Below, piece after piece: positions 1-8,113 of a DNA stretch of 64,000 nucleotides. This stretch comes from Bifidobacterium olomucense. Lineage in GTDB: Bacteria; Actinomycetota; Actinomycetes; Actinomycetales; Bifidobacteriaceae. Position 1 is the stretch's first letter, and the number at the start of each line of letters is the position of its first letter. The DNA is taken from the NCBI RefSeq assembly GCF_012932375.1, contig NZ_JAAIIG010000003.1, positions 62,001 to 126,000 on the forward strand, read 5' to 3'. Both the position numbers and the translations under genes were made by a program. The notes under the pieces are model-generated. The model was not told the DNA's origin, did not search any database, and worked only from the letters and a program-made list of their open reading frames with translations.

Positions 1-281
1 ATCACCGGACGAACCACCGGCGTCATCTTCTCGCACGCTTGGCTTAACGCCTCCTGCATGGCGCGCGCGTCGAATCCTTCCACTGGCGTGAAGCCGGCTT
101 TTTCGGAGAGCCCTAGGATGATCCATCCGCCGGAACCGTTTGAAAACGCGGAAAGCGTATCCGTGATGGTGGAGGAGATACGACGTTTGCATTCTTTGAC
201 CTCGCACTGCTGCGTATCGTTGCCGATCATGCGCATGAGTTCAATGAGCTCGGTCATCTTTGCAGTGTAGTCATCAACCAT
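1..281 (-). CDS. AlbA_2/Schlafen-type ATP-binding domain protein, N-terminal part
   Basis: This is an open frame on the minus strand that runs off the left edge of the window, so only the first 93 or so codons are visible. It starts at ATG 281-279, preceded by AAGGAGG at ideal spacing. The visible part has the AlbA_2 (divergent AAA-4, Schlafen-like) pattern. A charged helix around VKECKRR is followed by an SAFSNGSGGWIILG block, the family's 'AFaNt.GG.l.lGv' signature, at about residues 44-57. Proteins of this family are often transcriptional regulators or accessory defence proteins, but the C-terminal part that would decide this lies outside the window. The domain call is fairly firm and the function is unknown. 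Confidence 0.7.
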   Translation of the reverse strand, partial: MVDDYTAKMTELIELMRMIGNDTQQCEVKECKRRISSTITDTLSAFSNGSGGWIILGLSEKAGFTPVEGFDARAMQEALSQACEKMTPVVRPV

Positions 282-486
282 GGGAGCGCCTCCTTGACAC
301 CATTGTGCCGTATGCGGCGCATCTTGATGAACCATATACTGTGCATCACGACGCAATTCATCGAGAATTCACGGTGGCGAATATGCCGTTTATTCCGGTG
401 CCTGAACAGTACAATGGTGAGTGTGACGGCACTGATGCCGCCGCGCGCACGGAAAGCATTTCCGTCAGATCGATAAGGGAAACATC

Positions 487-798
487 ATGACCGAAATCAA
501 CGAAATCAAAGATCCCGATGCGTCGCTAGACGAGTCCGACATCGTAGCCCCGACCGGTGAGACCGAGGATTCGGCCGCAGCCTGCCCCAAGTCTGCGCAT
601 TGCCCGCTCAGGCATCACCCGGGTATGTGTGGCAAAAACGGTAAGTGTCCGGTGAAGAATCTTTCTCAGAAAGACGTGGTCGCTGGCGTCGTCACCTTGG
701 CATCTATGATCGCACTCACCGCTGTGGCGTACTATGCGCAGTTTGCGCTCACCAAGGCTGCCGTCAAATCCGCGCTGAAGGAGACGCGCCTGCGTTAG
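487..798 (+). CDS. Small Cys-rich single-pass membrane protein, unknown function
   Basis: Encodes 103 residues starting at ATG 487, behind a weak purine-rich site (GATAAGGGAAAC). Residues 1-30 are acidic. Residues 33-55 form a compact Cys/His patch with spacing C-x5-C-x8-C-x5-C and a central HH pair. One hydrophobic helix follows at about residues 64-88, then a short basic tail ending in RLR. The arrangement suggests a cytoplasmic or extracellular metal-binding knuckle next to a membrane anchor, but that is inference. I do not recognise a named family. It stands alone, convergent with the gene at 890-1819. Confidence 0.6.
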   Translation: MTEINEIKDPDASLDESDIVAPTGETEDSAAACPKSAHCPLRHHPGMCGKNGKCPVKNLSQKDVVAGVVTLASMIALTAVAYYAQFALTKAAVKSALKETRLR

Positions 799-889
799 CG
801 CGGCATGATTTCGGCGTGATAACGCTCTGTTGCGTTGACGGTCCCTATGATGCATGGGGGACGACCGGTGTTGCAGGGGGAGTGCGGTT

Positions 890-1819
890 TCAGCCCAGTG
901 TCACGATGATGGTGCCCTGCATGGTCTCTTTGCCGGTCCAGGTGCCATCCGTGCGGTTCCAGCTCATACCGTTGGCTGTTGCAGAGTCGATGCCGTACTC
1001 CCGGGCGTGGGCGACAAGCCAGCTGGCTGTCTGCCAGCATACGCGCTGCTGGTCGGTATCGGATAATCCGGCCGGCAGCGTGACAGTCAGTGTGGAGTCG
1101 GTTGTCGCGTTCGAGTGCTTATCGTCGTTTGTGGTGCCTTTGGTGATGCTGATATTGGGCAGCGCTGCCGTGGCCGCAGTGATGAGTCCGTTCGCGTCGG
1201 AGCCGTTTGCAGGTTCGAGTGCGCATGTGACGCCCGCGCTCACCTCACCGGTCAAGGCCGACGCCCAAGCGTGTGCCATCGAATCCCAATTGGCATACAG
1301 ATCCGGGTATCCGGAACGTTGTACTTCCTGTGCCGCGTCCTCTACCGGAATGGTTTGCCAGTTGGGTACCTGCATCAGGTGGTCGTAGAAGATATTCGTG
1401 GCGTATGCCGGATCGGACACCTGTTCAGCTGTGCCCCATCCTTGACTGGGACGTTGCTGGAAGAGCCCCAGCGAATCCAAGTCGCCATGGTCGAGATTCG
1501 TGAGTCGTGATTCTTGCATAGCCGTGGCGATAGCTACTGTGGCCGCATGATCTGGCAGCCCACGATTGACGGCGAGGTTCGCAATCAGCGCGGCGTTGCC
1601 GGCCTGTTCGGGGCTGAGCGTGTGCCGTGTGCCATCGGAGGATATGGCGGCGCAATAGGCGTCATCGGCCGAACGTACATATTGCTTTGGCGTGAGCAAC
1701 CGCGAAAGCAATATAACGCCCAATAGGACGATGACGACAAACACGGCTATCGGCAGCATGATCCACGCTGTGAGCGCGCCGGGATGACGCACGCCATATT
1801 GGTTGTGCCGTCTTCCCAT
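890..1819 (-). CDS. Membrane-anchored lytic-enzyme-like cell-wall protein
   Basis: Encodes 309 residues from ATG 1819, with GGAGGGAC just upstream. A basic N terminus is followed by one transmembrane helix at about residues 19-42, so the rest is probably extracellular. The middle (about residues 70-175) has a motif common in actinobacterial cell-wall proteins with a lysozyme-like fold: ATAMQESRL, then LGLFQQRPSQGWG, then TNIFYDHL. The glutamate in QESRL sits where the catalytic acid of transglycosylase-like domains is found. The C-terminal 130 residues are Thr/Ser/Asn-rich with no recognised domain. Actinobacterial homologues are usually annotated as hypothetical or heavy-metal-transporter-like. 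Enzyme activity is inferred from the motif only. Confidence 0.6.
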   Translation of the reverse strand: MGRRHNQYGVRHPGALTAWIMLPIAVFVVIVLLGVILLSRLLTPKQYVRSADDAYCAAISSDGTRHTLSPEQAGNAALIANLAVNRGLPDHAATVAIATAMQESRLTNLDHGDLDSLGLFQQRPSQGWGTAEQVSDPAYATNIFYDHLMQVPNWQTIPVEDAAQEVQRSGYPDLYANWDSMAHAWASALTGEVSAGVTCALEPANGSDANGLITAATAALPNISITKGTTNDDKHSNATTDSTLTVTLPAGLSDTDQQRVCWQTASWLVAHAREYGIDSATANGMSWNRTDGTWTGKETMQGTIIVTLG

Positions 1820-1918
1820 AGTCCCTCCGTTCGTTGCGCCGCCTTCTATACTTCATGCTTGAGCACGTGAGGACAATACGCCTGAAGTATGATTTCACGG
1901 ATGGCCATGACGTGGCGG

Positions 1919-2128
1919 TCACTCATCCGGGTCGTATTCGAGGATATCGCCAGGTTGGCAGTCAAGAGCTTGACAGATGGCGTCGAGGGTGGTGAAACGT
2001 ACCGCTTTGGCGCGTCCGTTCTTCAGAATCGATACGTTGGCCGGTGTGATGCCGATTCGTTCGGCCAATTCGCCCACGCCGATTTTGCGCTTGGCCATCA
2101 TCACATCCAAGTTGATGCGGATAGTCAT
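1919..2128 (-). CDS. XRE/Cro-CI family helix-turn-helix regulator (short YozG-like type)
   Basis: A 69-residue protein that is almost entirely one helix-turn-helix domain: KRKIGVGELAERIGI, then TPANVSILKNGRAKAVRF, then LDAICQALDCQPGDIL. This is the short Cro/C1 type that pairs with DUF2975 membrane proteins in many Gram-positive genomes. Its ATG (2128) lies one base after the stop of the DUF2975 gene, so the two are translationally coupled. The likely job is to bind DNA, perhaps the inverted repeat upstream of the pair, with the membrane partner modulating it. The target is inferred. Confidence 0.85.
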   Translation of the reverse strand: MTIRINLDVMMAKRKIGVGELAERIGITPANVSILKNGRAKAVRFTTLDAICQALDCQPGDILEYDPDE

Positions 2129-2129
2129 G

Positions 2130-2642
2130 TCAGATCACCTGCTCCAGTTCGCTGGACTGATCGGTGGCTGCGCGAAGTAGCCCTTTCATGACTATCATCA
2201 GCAGAATGAAGCCGATCTCAGCCACAACGGTGATACCAAGTGCGGCGAGAATACCGAAATAATCCATGGCTTGCATGGAGGTGTCATTCCATGAGGAGAA
2301 CGCGAATATTCCCAATACGGTTGCGGTGAACGCCGTGCCGACAGACGCGCAGCCGATGATCAGATTCACACAGGGGAGCGCTTGGGTGGTGAATACCGCG
2401 CCTGAGCCGGAGAGCGAGAACAAGCGCCATACTCCGATGAATGCGATTTCAACGCAGGCCAGAAACAGTTCGCCAAGTATAAGGTACAGCCAACGCAGGG
2501 GAGGTTGCGAGGAATAAAGGCCGGCCATCGCCTCGCTGAATATAGGCACGGCAATAATCTGTCCCCATATGCACCCCAGCCAGATGGCCACAACGATGAT
2601 CTTCAACCCAAGCAAAACCCATCGATTCATGTACTGTTTCAT
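2130..2642 (-). CDS. DUF2975 family integral membrane protein
   Basis: Encodes 170 residues starting at ATG 2642 behind AAGGAGG. Four hydrophobic segments are visible, at about residues 9-31, 48-70, 88-112 and 126-152. This matches the four-helix topology of DUF2975 proteins, which are usually next to a small XRE regulator, as here. Its function is unknown. By analogy to other membrane protein plus XRE pairs it could sense an envelope signal and sequester the regulator. It is the first gene of a two-gene operon with 1919-2128. Confidence 0.75.
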   Translation of the reverse strand: MKQYMNRWVLLGLKIIVVAIWLGCIWGQIIAVPIFSEAMAGLYSSQPPLRWLYLILGELFLACVEIAFIGVWRLFSLSGSGAVFTTQALPCVNLIIGCASVGTAFTATVLGIFAFSSWNDTSMQAMDYFGILAALGITVVAEIGFILLMIVMKGLLRAATDQSSELEQVI

Positions 2643-2660
2643 AGCGGCCTCCTTGTTTCA

Positions 2661-2700
2661 CGCCACATCATACCGGAATATATCGAAAAACGATATGTTG
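2661..2700 (-). promoter_or_regulatory. Inverted repeat and probable promoter region of the DUF2975-XRE operon
   Basis: About 40 bases upstream of the DUF2975 start, the minus strand reads ATATCG-TTTTT-CGATAT, a perfect 6-bp inverted repeat with a 5-base spacer. It is followed closely by TATGAT, a good -10 match. The repeat overlaps where the -35 element would be, which fits an operator for the XRE regulator of this operon. Protein binding is inferred. Confidence 0.4.
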
Positions 2701-2742
2701 GCTTGGTTTTGCGATGCGCTATGATGCGAAACTCGTAATCGT

Positions 2743-2848
2743 CTTGTGCACAACCGTGCGAAAAGTGGGTTTTCATGCAGTTGTGCATAAGTCTGCACAT
2801 CAAATGGCGATTTTGGAAATTGAAGAATGGCGAAATTCCGCCATTCTT
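2743..2848. repeat. Intergenic inverted-repeat cluster (motif around GTGCACAAC, plus a second hairpin)
   Basis: The gap of about 260 bases between the xanthine permease terminator and the DUF2975 operon is full of symmetry. The 22-base arm at 2743-2764 (core TGCACAAC) is repeated inverted at 2770-2791, giving a long stem with a 5-base loop. A third, direct copy starts near 2880 (GTACACAACTGCGC). At 2823-2848 lies a separate perfect hairpin, AAGAATGGCG/CGCCATTCTT with a 6-base loop. No open frame with a ribosome site was found here. Confidence 0.5.
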
Positions 2849-2906
2849 GTACCGTGATGTTGTGGGTATATCTGCCGAACCTGTACACAACTGCGCAGAA
2901 CATACG

Positions 2907-2939
2907 AAAAATCCCTGTTGTGCGCAAGCGACAACAGGG
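2907..2939 (-). terminator. Rho-independent terminator of xpt-permease operon
   Basis: On the minus strand a 9-bp stem, CCCTGTTGT/ACAACAGGG, with a short inner extension is followed by ATTTTT. It lies about 60 bases after the stop of the xanthine permease gene. Confidence 0.8.
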
Positions 2940-3001
2940 AAAATGAGGAAAGTGGAGATTCGCTTATGCTTTCTCAGCGGTGTATGCGGCCCAAACCGTG
3001 C

Positions 3002-4363
3002 TTACTCTTCTTTCGCTGCCGGTGCGCTCAAGAAGTGCTCCTCACTGGGCAACACTGCATTGAGGATCACCGCCACCACGAACGCCACGGCGATGCAGTT
3101 GGAAGCGAAGATCTGCTGGAACAGGGCCGGGAAATGTACGAAGATGTCACTCACCTGCGTGAATCCGATGCCGATAGTCAGCGAGAGCGCCGCGATGGTG
3201 ATGTTGCGCTGCGAGAATCCGGCCTCGGCGATCATCTGGAAGCCGGAGAGGATGATGTTGCCGAACATCATGATGGTGCAACCGCCGAGCACCGCCTGCG
3301 GCAACGAGTTGAACACCTCGGCGATGGCCGGCACGAAGCTCGCCAGAATGAGGATCAAGCCGCCGGAGAGGATTACCTTGCGGTTGACGACCTTGGTCAT
3401 GGCCACCAATCCGATGTTCTGGGCGAAGGAGGTCAGCGGCAGACAACCGAACAGACCGGAGACCGAGGAGATCAGGCCGTCGCCGGCGATGGCGCCTGCA
3501 GTCTCACGCTCGGTAGGTGTGCGGTTGAGACCCACCTTGGTCAGTGCTGCGGTGTCGCCCAGCACCTCGACCGAGGAAACCACATACAGCAGTCCGATGG
3601 AGATGATCGAACCCCAGTCGAATTCAGGCTTGAACGGCATGAACTGCGGTACGGAAACAATAGCGAGGTTCTGGAAACCGGAGAAATCGACCTTGCCCAT
3701 GCAGATAGCCACCACATAGCCCACCACGAGACCGAACAGTACGGAGAGCTGTTTGGCCGTGCCCTTCATCAGCAGCTGGAAAGCGAGGCAAGCCACCAAT
3801 GAAATGAGCCCAAGCATCAGGTTTTGCCACGAGCCGAAGTCCTTGGCACCGGAACCGCCGCCGAAACTTGTGGCACCCACATTGAGCAGCGAGAAACCGA
3901 TGGAGGTCACCACGATGGCCGAGACGATCGGCGGTACGAAGCGACGCCAATACTTGGCGGTCAGGCCAAGCACCAGTTCCAGTAGGCCACCGACCAGTAC
4001 GGCACCGACGACCGCGCCATAGCCTTTATCCGCGCAGATGGCCACAGCTGCGGCCACATAGGTGAAGGAGATGCCGGTGACCATCGGCAGTCTGGAGCCG
4101 ATTCGCCATGCGCCGTACAGCTGCAGGCAGGTGCCTAGGCCGGCCACGAGCAGACCGGCCTGAATCACCGCGGCGGACTGCGCTGGCGTCATTTTCGCGG
4201 CGGACGCCACGATGAAGATCGGGGCCAGATTCGCCACGAACATAGCCATCACGTGCTGAAGGCCGAACGGGATGCCCTTCCAGAAGGAGACGGGCGCATC
4301 CAGCGAGCTCAGTGCTTCAAAGGAGACGGCGGATGATTTGCCGGATTGCTTCTCTTCGCTCAT
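3002..4363 (-). CDS. pbuX: NCS2-family xanthine/uracil-type permease
   Basis: A polytopic membrane protein of 453 residues with many hydrophobic helices. It matches the nucleobase:cation symporter-2 family: GIPFGLQHVMAMFVANLAPI near the N terminus, VTGISFTY in TM3, the FGCLPLTSFAQNIGLV signature at about residues 305-320, and QAVLGGCTIMMFG near helix 10. It directly follows xpt, which points to xanthine as the substrate (import followed by conversion to XMP). I chose ATG 4363 (MSEEKQ) because GAGAGAAG lies just upstream. An in-frame GTG at 4387, immediately after the xpt stop, would add eight residues. A terminator follows at 2907-2939. Substrate specificity is inferred from the neighbour. 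Confidence 0.9.
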   Translation of the reverse strand: MSEEKQSGKSSAVSFEALSSLDAPVSFWKGIPFGLQHVMAMFVANLAPIFIVASAAKMTPAQSAAVIQAGLLVAGLGTCLQLYGAWRIGSRLPMVTGISFTYVAAAVAICADKGYGAVVGAVLVGGLLELVLGLTAKYWRRFVPPIVSAIVVTSIGFSLLNVGATSFGGGSGAKDFGSWQNLMLGLISLVACLAFQLLMKGTAKQLSVLFGLVVGYVVAICMGKVDFSGFQNLAIVSVPQFMPFKPEFDWGSIISIGLLYVVSSVEVLGDTAALTKVGLNRTPTERETAGAIAGDGLISSVSGLFGCLPLTSFAQNIGLVAMTKVVNRKVILSGGLILILASFVPAIAEVFNSLPQAVLGGCTIMMFGNIILSGFQMIAEAGFSQRNITIAALSLTIGIGFTQVSDIFVHFPALFQQIFASNCIAVAFVVAVILNAVLPSEEHFLSAPAAKEE

Positions 4364-4387
4364 GCTTCTTCTCTCTTCGTCAGTCAC

Positions 4388-4969
4388 TCAGCGGCGGAAC
4401 TCGATCTTGCCGGTCTCGGGGTCCATGGATTCCACAATTGCCAGCGAATCCACGTCGTAGCCTTCCTCGCGCAGCTTGTCGCCACCACCTTGGAATCCCT
4501 TTTCCACCGCGATACCGATGCCTTCGACCGTGGCTCCGGCTTTTTCGCACAGTTCGATAAGTCCTCGCAATGCCTTGCCGTTAGCCAAGAAATCGTCGAT
4601 GAGCAGTACATGGTCTCCCGGGTTCAGGTACTTCTTGGAGACGATCACCGGGAATTCCTTCTGCTTGGTGAAGGAGTAGACGGTAGTGGTGTACTGGTCG
4701 CCGTCCAGATTGATGGACTGGGCCTTCTTGGCGAATACCACCGGGACGTCGCCGAAATGATGAGCTGCGCAGCAAGCGATGCCGATGCCGGAAGCTTCGA
4801 TGGTCAGGATCTTGGTGATGGTCTTACCGGCAAAATGCTCGGCCCACGCTGCACCCATATGATCGAACAGACGTACGTCGCACTGATGGTTCAGAAATGC
4901 GTCGACTTTGAGCACGTCGCCGACCTTGACAGTGCCTTCGGCTTGGATTCGCTCCTCAAGTTCCTGCAA
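4388..4969 (-). CDS. xpt: Xanthine phosphoribosyltransferase
   Basis: Encodes 193 residues of a type I phosphoribosyltransferase that converts xanthine and PRPP to XMP for purine salvage. The PRPP-binding loop [13 protein letters not shown] is at about residues 124-136 and the EASGI segment near residue 59, both typical of Xpt. The start is TTG at 4969, supported by AAGGAGG seven bases upstream; no ATG gives as good a site. It forms an operon with the permease downstream. A perfect 8-bp hairpin lies in its leader (4998-5019). No purine riboswitch consensus was recognised in the leader. Confidence 0.95.
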   Translation of the reverse strand: MQELEERIQAEGTVKVGDVLKVDAFLNHQCDVRLFDHMGAAWAEHFAGKTITKILTIEASGIGIACCAAHHFGDVPVVFAKKAQSINLDGDQYTTTVYSFTKQKEFPVIVSKKYLNPGDHVLLIDDFLANGKALRGLIELCEKAGATVEGIGIAVEKGFQGGGDKLREEGYDVDSLAIVESMDPETGKIEFRR

Positions 4970-4997
4970 TGGATTACCTCCTTGACATCAAGCTGAC

Positions 4998-5019
4998 ATA
5001 GTTACGGTTCAGTAACTAT
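4998..5019 (-). promoter_or_regulatory. Perfect hairpin/operator candidate upstream of xpt
   Basis: ATAGTTAC and GTAACTAT form a perfect 8-bp inverted repeat around a 6-base centre, 29 bases before the xpt start codon. It could be an operator or a leader hairpin. It does not resemble the Bacillus PurR box or a purine aptamer. Confidence 0.4.
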
Positions 5020-5185
5020 TGGATATGGCAAACCAGCTTACGCTGACCGCCGCATATGGGCGGCGCGTATGGTAGATATGAATGTCGCGTCATATAGGGA
5101 AGCAGAGTGGACGGTTGCCCTTTGAGGCTGCGGTCCATATATCCAGCTCTCCCATCGGGTATTTACAACGTCGGAGGAGTAGATA

Positions 5186-7858
5186 GTGTTCGAGGAGCCA
5201 GAAGTCATCGCACGCAGCGCTCAGGAACTTGTGGGCGACCTCAATCCGCAGCAGTCCGAGGCCGTGCAGTACCGAGGTCAAGCGCTATTGATCGGTGCAG
5301 GTGCAGGCTCTGGCAAGACCCGAGTGCTCACCCGTCGTATCGCATGGATCCTGAGCCAGTTCGGCGCATGGCCGAGTCAGGTGCTCGCCATCACCTTCAC
5401 CAACAAAGCCGCCGCCGAAATGCGCGAACGACTCGGCTCACTTATCGGGCCGGTGGCCCAACGCATGTGGGTGTCTACCTTTCACTCCGCTTGCGTGAGG
5501 ATTTTGAGACGTGATGGCAAAGCCATTGGGCTGAAGTCCGGTTTCTCCATTTATGACTCCGCCGACTCCGAACGACTGGTCAAAATCATCGCCACAGAAT
5601 TCAATCTGGATATCAAGCGCTACACTCCACGCTCGATTCTGGGCCACATCTCCGATCTCAAGAACAACCTGACCGGTTGGAAGGAATACTTGTCCGTGCA
5701 TGCCCCGGACTTCACACCCGGCCAACGCGGCTACCAGTTCGGTACGGTCGGGGATCTTGAAGCCATCTACGCGGTGATCTACGCCGAATACGAGCATCGG
5801 CTGGCGCTCGCCAATGCCGTGGACTTCGACGATCTCATCGGCCGTACCGTCGAACTGCTGCGAACGGACCCGGCCGTGGCCGAGTACTACCACCATCGTT
5901 TCCGCTACATTCTGGTGGACGAGTATCAGGACACCAACCATGCCCAGTACGTACTTGTACGTGAATTGGCGGGAGTCGACGCCGGCCAGCAGGCTGTTCC
6001 GGGCGCACCGAACGCTGGCAAGACCGGTCCTGCATGGATCACCGTGGTGGGCGACTCAGACCAGTCCATTTACGCGTTCCGAGGCGCTGACATTCGTAAC
6101 ATTCAGGATTTCGAGCAGGATTTTCCTGCGGCTAAAACCATCATGCTGGAGCAGAATTATCGTTCCACGCAGACCATCCTTGATGCGGCCAATGCCGTGA
6201 TCAGCCATAATGAAGGACGCAAGCCGAAGAAACTATGGACAGCCCTCGGCAAAGGCGAACCGATCGTCGGCTATGCCGCGGATAACGCCCAGCAGGAGGC
6301 GCAATGGGTTGCCGGCGAGATCGCGCGACTGCACGCTGAAGAGGACATCGCCTATTCGGACATGTCCATTATGTACCGAGCCAACGCGCAGTCCCGTTCG
6401 CTGGAAGAGGCGTTGATCAACGCGAATCTGCCCTACCAGCTGGTCGGTGGCACCAAATTCTACGAACGTCGTGAAATCAAGGATGCATTGGCGTATCTGC
6501 AGGCGCTCGTCAATCCGGACGACGATGTGAATCTGCGTCGCATTCTCAACGTGCCCAAGCGTGGCTTGGGAGAACGGGCCGAAGGCGTGTTGCTGGCGTA
6601 TGCGCGTGAACAGGGAACGAGTTTCTTCTATGCGCTTATGCATGTGGACGAGATACCGAACGTTCCTACTCGTACGGCCACACAGCTCAAAGCGTTCCGC
6701 GAACTCATGGGATCGCTTTCCCAGTTCACCCGCGCCCACGATTCCAAACCCAGCGAAGTCGTGGCCGAAGTGCTGGAAAAATCAGGGCTGAGGAGTGAAC
6801 TGGAGAAATCCGTAGATCCTCAGGACGCTTCCCGTCTGGAGAATCTCTCCCAGCTGCAGTCCACCGCCGCTGAATTCGAGCAGAACACTCCGGACGCAAC
6901 ATTGTCTGCATTTTTGGAAACCACGGCATTGGTGGCCGATTCCGATCAGCTTCCCGGCGAGAGCGTAGATTCAGGCAAAGTGACGTTGATGACGTTGCAT
7001 ACCGCCAAGGGTCTTGAATATCCGGTGGTATTCCTGACCGGCATGGAACAGGGTACGTTCCCGCACTCCCGCTCCATGGAAGACACCACTGAACTGCAGG
7101 AAGAGCGTCGTCTTGCGTACGTGGGCATCACACGTGCCAAACGGCGTCTGTATGTAACGCGCGCAGCCGCACGCTCCCAATGGGGACAGGCGGCAGACAT
7201 GATGCCCAGCCAGTTTTTGGATGAGATTCCGGCTGAACTCATCGATTGGAAACGTCGTGAAGCCGGCGTGGAACGCATGCGTGGCGAATGGACCGATGGA
7301 TTCGCCGATGATCTGGGCGGATGGGACGACGATGATTTCGGCGGTGCCACGTTCGGCGGGGCATCTACGTTCGGTGGAAGGGGTTCCGGCTCCTCGTATG
7401 GTTCCAGATCTCGATACGGTTCTTCGTCGTATGGTTCGGGCTCATCTTACGGATCGTATGGATCCTACGGTTCGCGCTCCGGATCCTCATCCTATGGGGG
7501 ATCCGGCTCGACATACGGCTCCCGGTCGTCCCGATCAGGTAGCTCCGCCTATGGTTCGCGTACGGGCTCGTCCGACTCGTATGACCATACGCGCGGTGGC
7601 AAGGTCACGACTCGACGCACCACTCCCAAATCGTCTGCGACCAGTGGAAAAAGCGTTCCTAGCTCCCAACTGGCCAAAGACAATGGCCTGAACATTGCGG
7701 ATTTCGCCATTGGCGACATGATCAGTCATGACCAGTACGGTCTTGGCAAGATTACCGATGCGCAGGATAAGGGACGCAACTCTGTGATTACGGTCGATTT
7801 TGGTTCTGCGGGAGTCAAGCGCTTGATGCTGCGTGTGGCTCCTATTGAAAAGCTCTAG
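5186..7858 (+). CDS. pcrA: ATP-dependent DNA helicase, UvrD/PcrA type
   Basis: Encodes 890 residues from GTG 5186 behind GGAGGAG. It is a superfamily 1A 3'-5' helicase for repair and replication-fork upkeep. Motifs in order: Q motif LNPQQSEAV (about residues 19-27), Walker A GAGAGSGKT (about 37-45), motif Ia ITFTNKAAAEM, Walker B LVDEYQDTN (about 242), motif III VVGDSDQSIYAFRGAD, motif IV EQNYRST, motif V TLMTLHTAKGLEYP, motif VI ERRLAYVGITRAK. The C terminus has the usual Tudor-like RNA-polymerase-binding module (IGDMISHDQYGLGKI, about 845-890). Between them lies a long Gly/Ser/Tyr low-complexity linker, about residues 715-805, made of SYGS-like repeats. It is longer and more Tyr-patterned than the usual PcrA linker. 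Confidence 0.93.
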   Translation: MFEEPEVIARSAQELVGDLNPQQSEAVQYRGQALLIGAGAGSGKTRVLTRRIAWILSQFGAWPSQVLAITFTNKAAAEMRERLGSLIGPVAQRMWVSTFHSACVRILRRDGKAIGLKSGFSIYDSADSERLVKIIATEFNLDIKRYTPRSILGHISDLKNNLTGWKEYLSVHAPDFTPGQRGYQFGTVGDLEAIYAVIYAEYEHRLALANAVDFDDLIGRTVELLRTDPAVAEYYHHRFRYILVDEYQDTNHAQYVLVRELAGVDAGQQAVPGAPNAGKTGPAWITVVGDSDQSIYAFRGADIRNIQDFEQDFPAAKTIMLEQNYRSTQTILDAANAVISHNEGRKPKKLWTALGKGEPIVGYAADNAQQEAQWVAGEIARLHAEEDIAYSDMSIMYRANAQSRSLEEALINANLPYQLVGGTKFYERREIKDALAYLQALVNPDDDVNLRRILNVPKRGLGERAEGVLLAYAREQGTSFFYALMHVDEIPNVPTRTATQLKAFRELMGSLSQFTRAHDSKPSEVVAEVLEKSGLRSELEKSVDPQDASRLENLSQLQSTAAEFEQNTPDATLSAFLETTALVADSDQLPGESVDSGKVTLMTLHTAKGLEYPVVFLTGMEQGTFPHSRSMEDTTELQEERRLAYVGITRAKRRLYVTRAAARSQWGQAADMMPSQFLDEIPAELIDWKRREAGVERMRGEWTDGFADDLGGWDDDDFGGATFGGASTFGGRGSGSSYGSRSRYGSSSYGSGSSYGSYGSYGSRSGSSSYGGSGSTYGSRSSRSGSSAYGSRTGSSDSYDHTRGGKVTTRRTTPKSSATSGKSVPSSQLAKDNGLNIADFAIGDMISHDQYGLGKITDAQDKGRNSVITVDFGSAGVKRLMLRVAPIEKL

Positions 7859-7872
7859 TGAGCTTTCAATAG
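7843..7872 (+). terminator. Hairpin spanning the pcrA stop codon
   Basis: TATTGAAAAGCTC and GAGCTTTCAATA pair around the TAG stop codon, with one bulged A. There is no T-run, so termination is uncertain. The whole hairpin is duplicated 101 bases downstream. Confidence 0.45.
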
Positions 7873-7997
7873 GAGCCTGTCGCAGCGAAGCCGCTCCCTT
7901 CGCCTACGGACAGTCCGCTGGACTGTCCGCTTAACGGCTCAGCCATTGAAAAGCTCTAGTGAGCTTTCAATAGGAGCCTGTCGCGGCGAAGCCGCTC
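7844..7997. repeat. 53-bp direct duplication of the pcrA 3' end flanking a palindrome
   Basis: Positions 7844-7896 (end of pcrA, its stop and hairpin) and 7945-7997 are identical except for one base, an offset of 101 bases. Between them at 7904-7944 lies a palindromic element with the core CGGACAGTCC/GGACTGTCCG. That element recurs in inverse orientation at the lepA stop (15068-15108). The layout suggests that a REP/BIME-like element duplicated the gene end. Confidence 0.75.
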
Positions 7998-8113
7998 TCG
8001 ATGATCGGGCGTATAACATAGGCGGGCGGTAAATTCAAGACTTGTTTTTCTGATTTCTCCGTGGACATAATACATAGGTTGCCTTGTATCTAATGCACAG
8101 GAGAGAAGAATCC

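Noticed and set aside
260..490. 76-codon frame before the Cys-rich membrane protein
   Set aside because: No ribosome site, no pattern, and it begins inside the divergent gene.
4970..5185. Purine riboswitch between pcrA and xpt
   Set aside because: The conserved purine aptamer loops were not found; only a simple palindrome is present.
8055..8085. ATAGGTTGCCTTGTATCTA, one half resembling an iron (DtxR) box upstream of DUF4418
   Set aside because: Only the first half matches; the second half is poor, so no regulator call.
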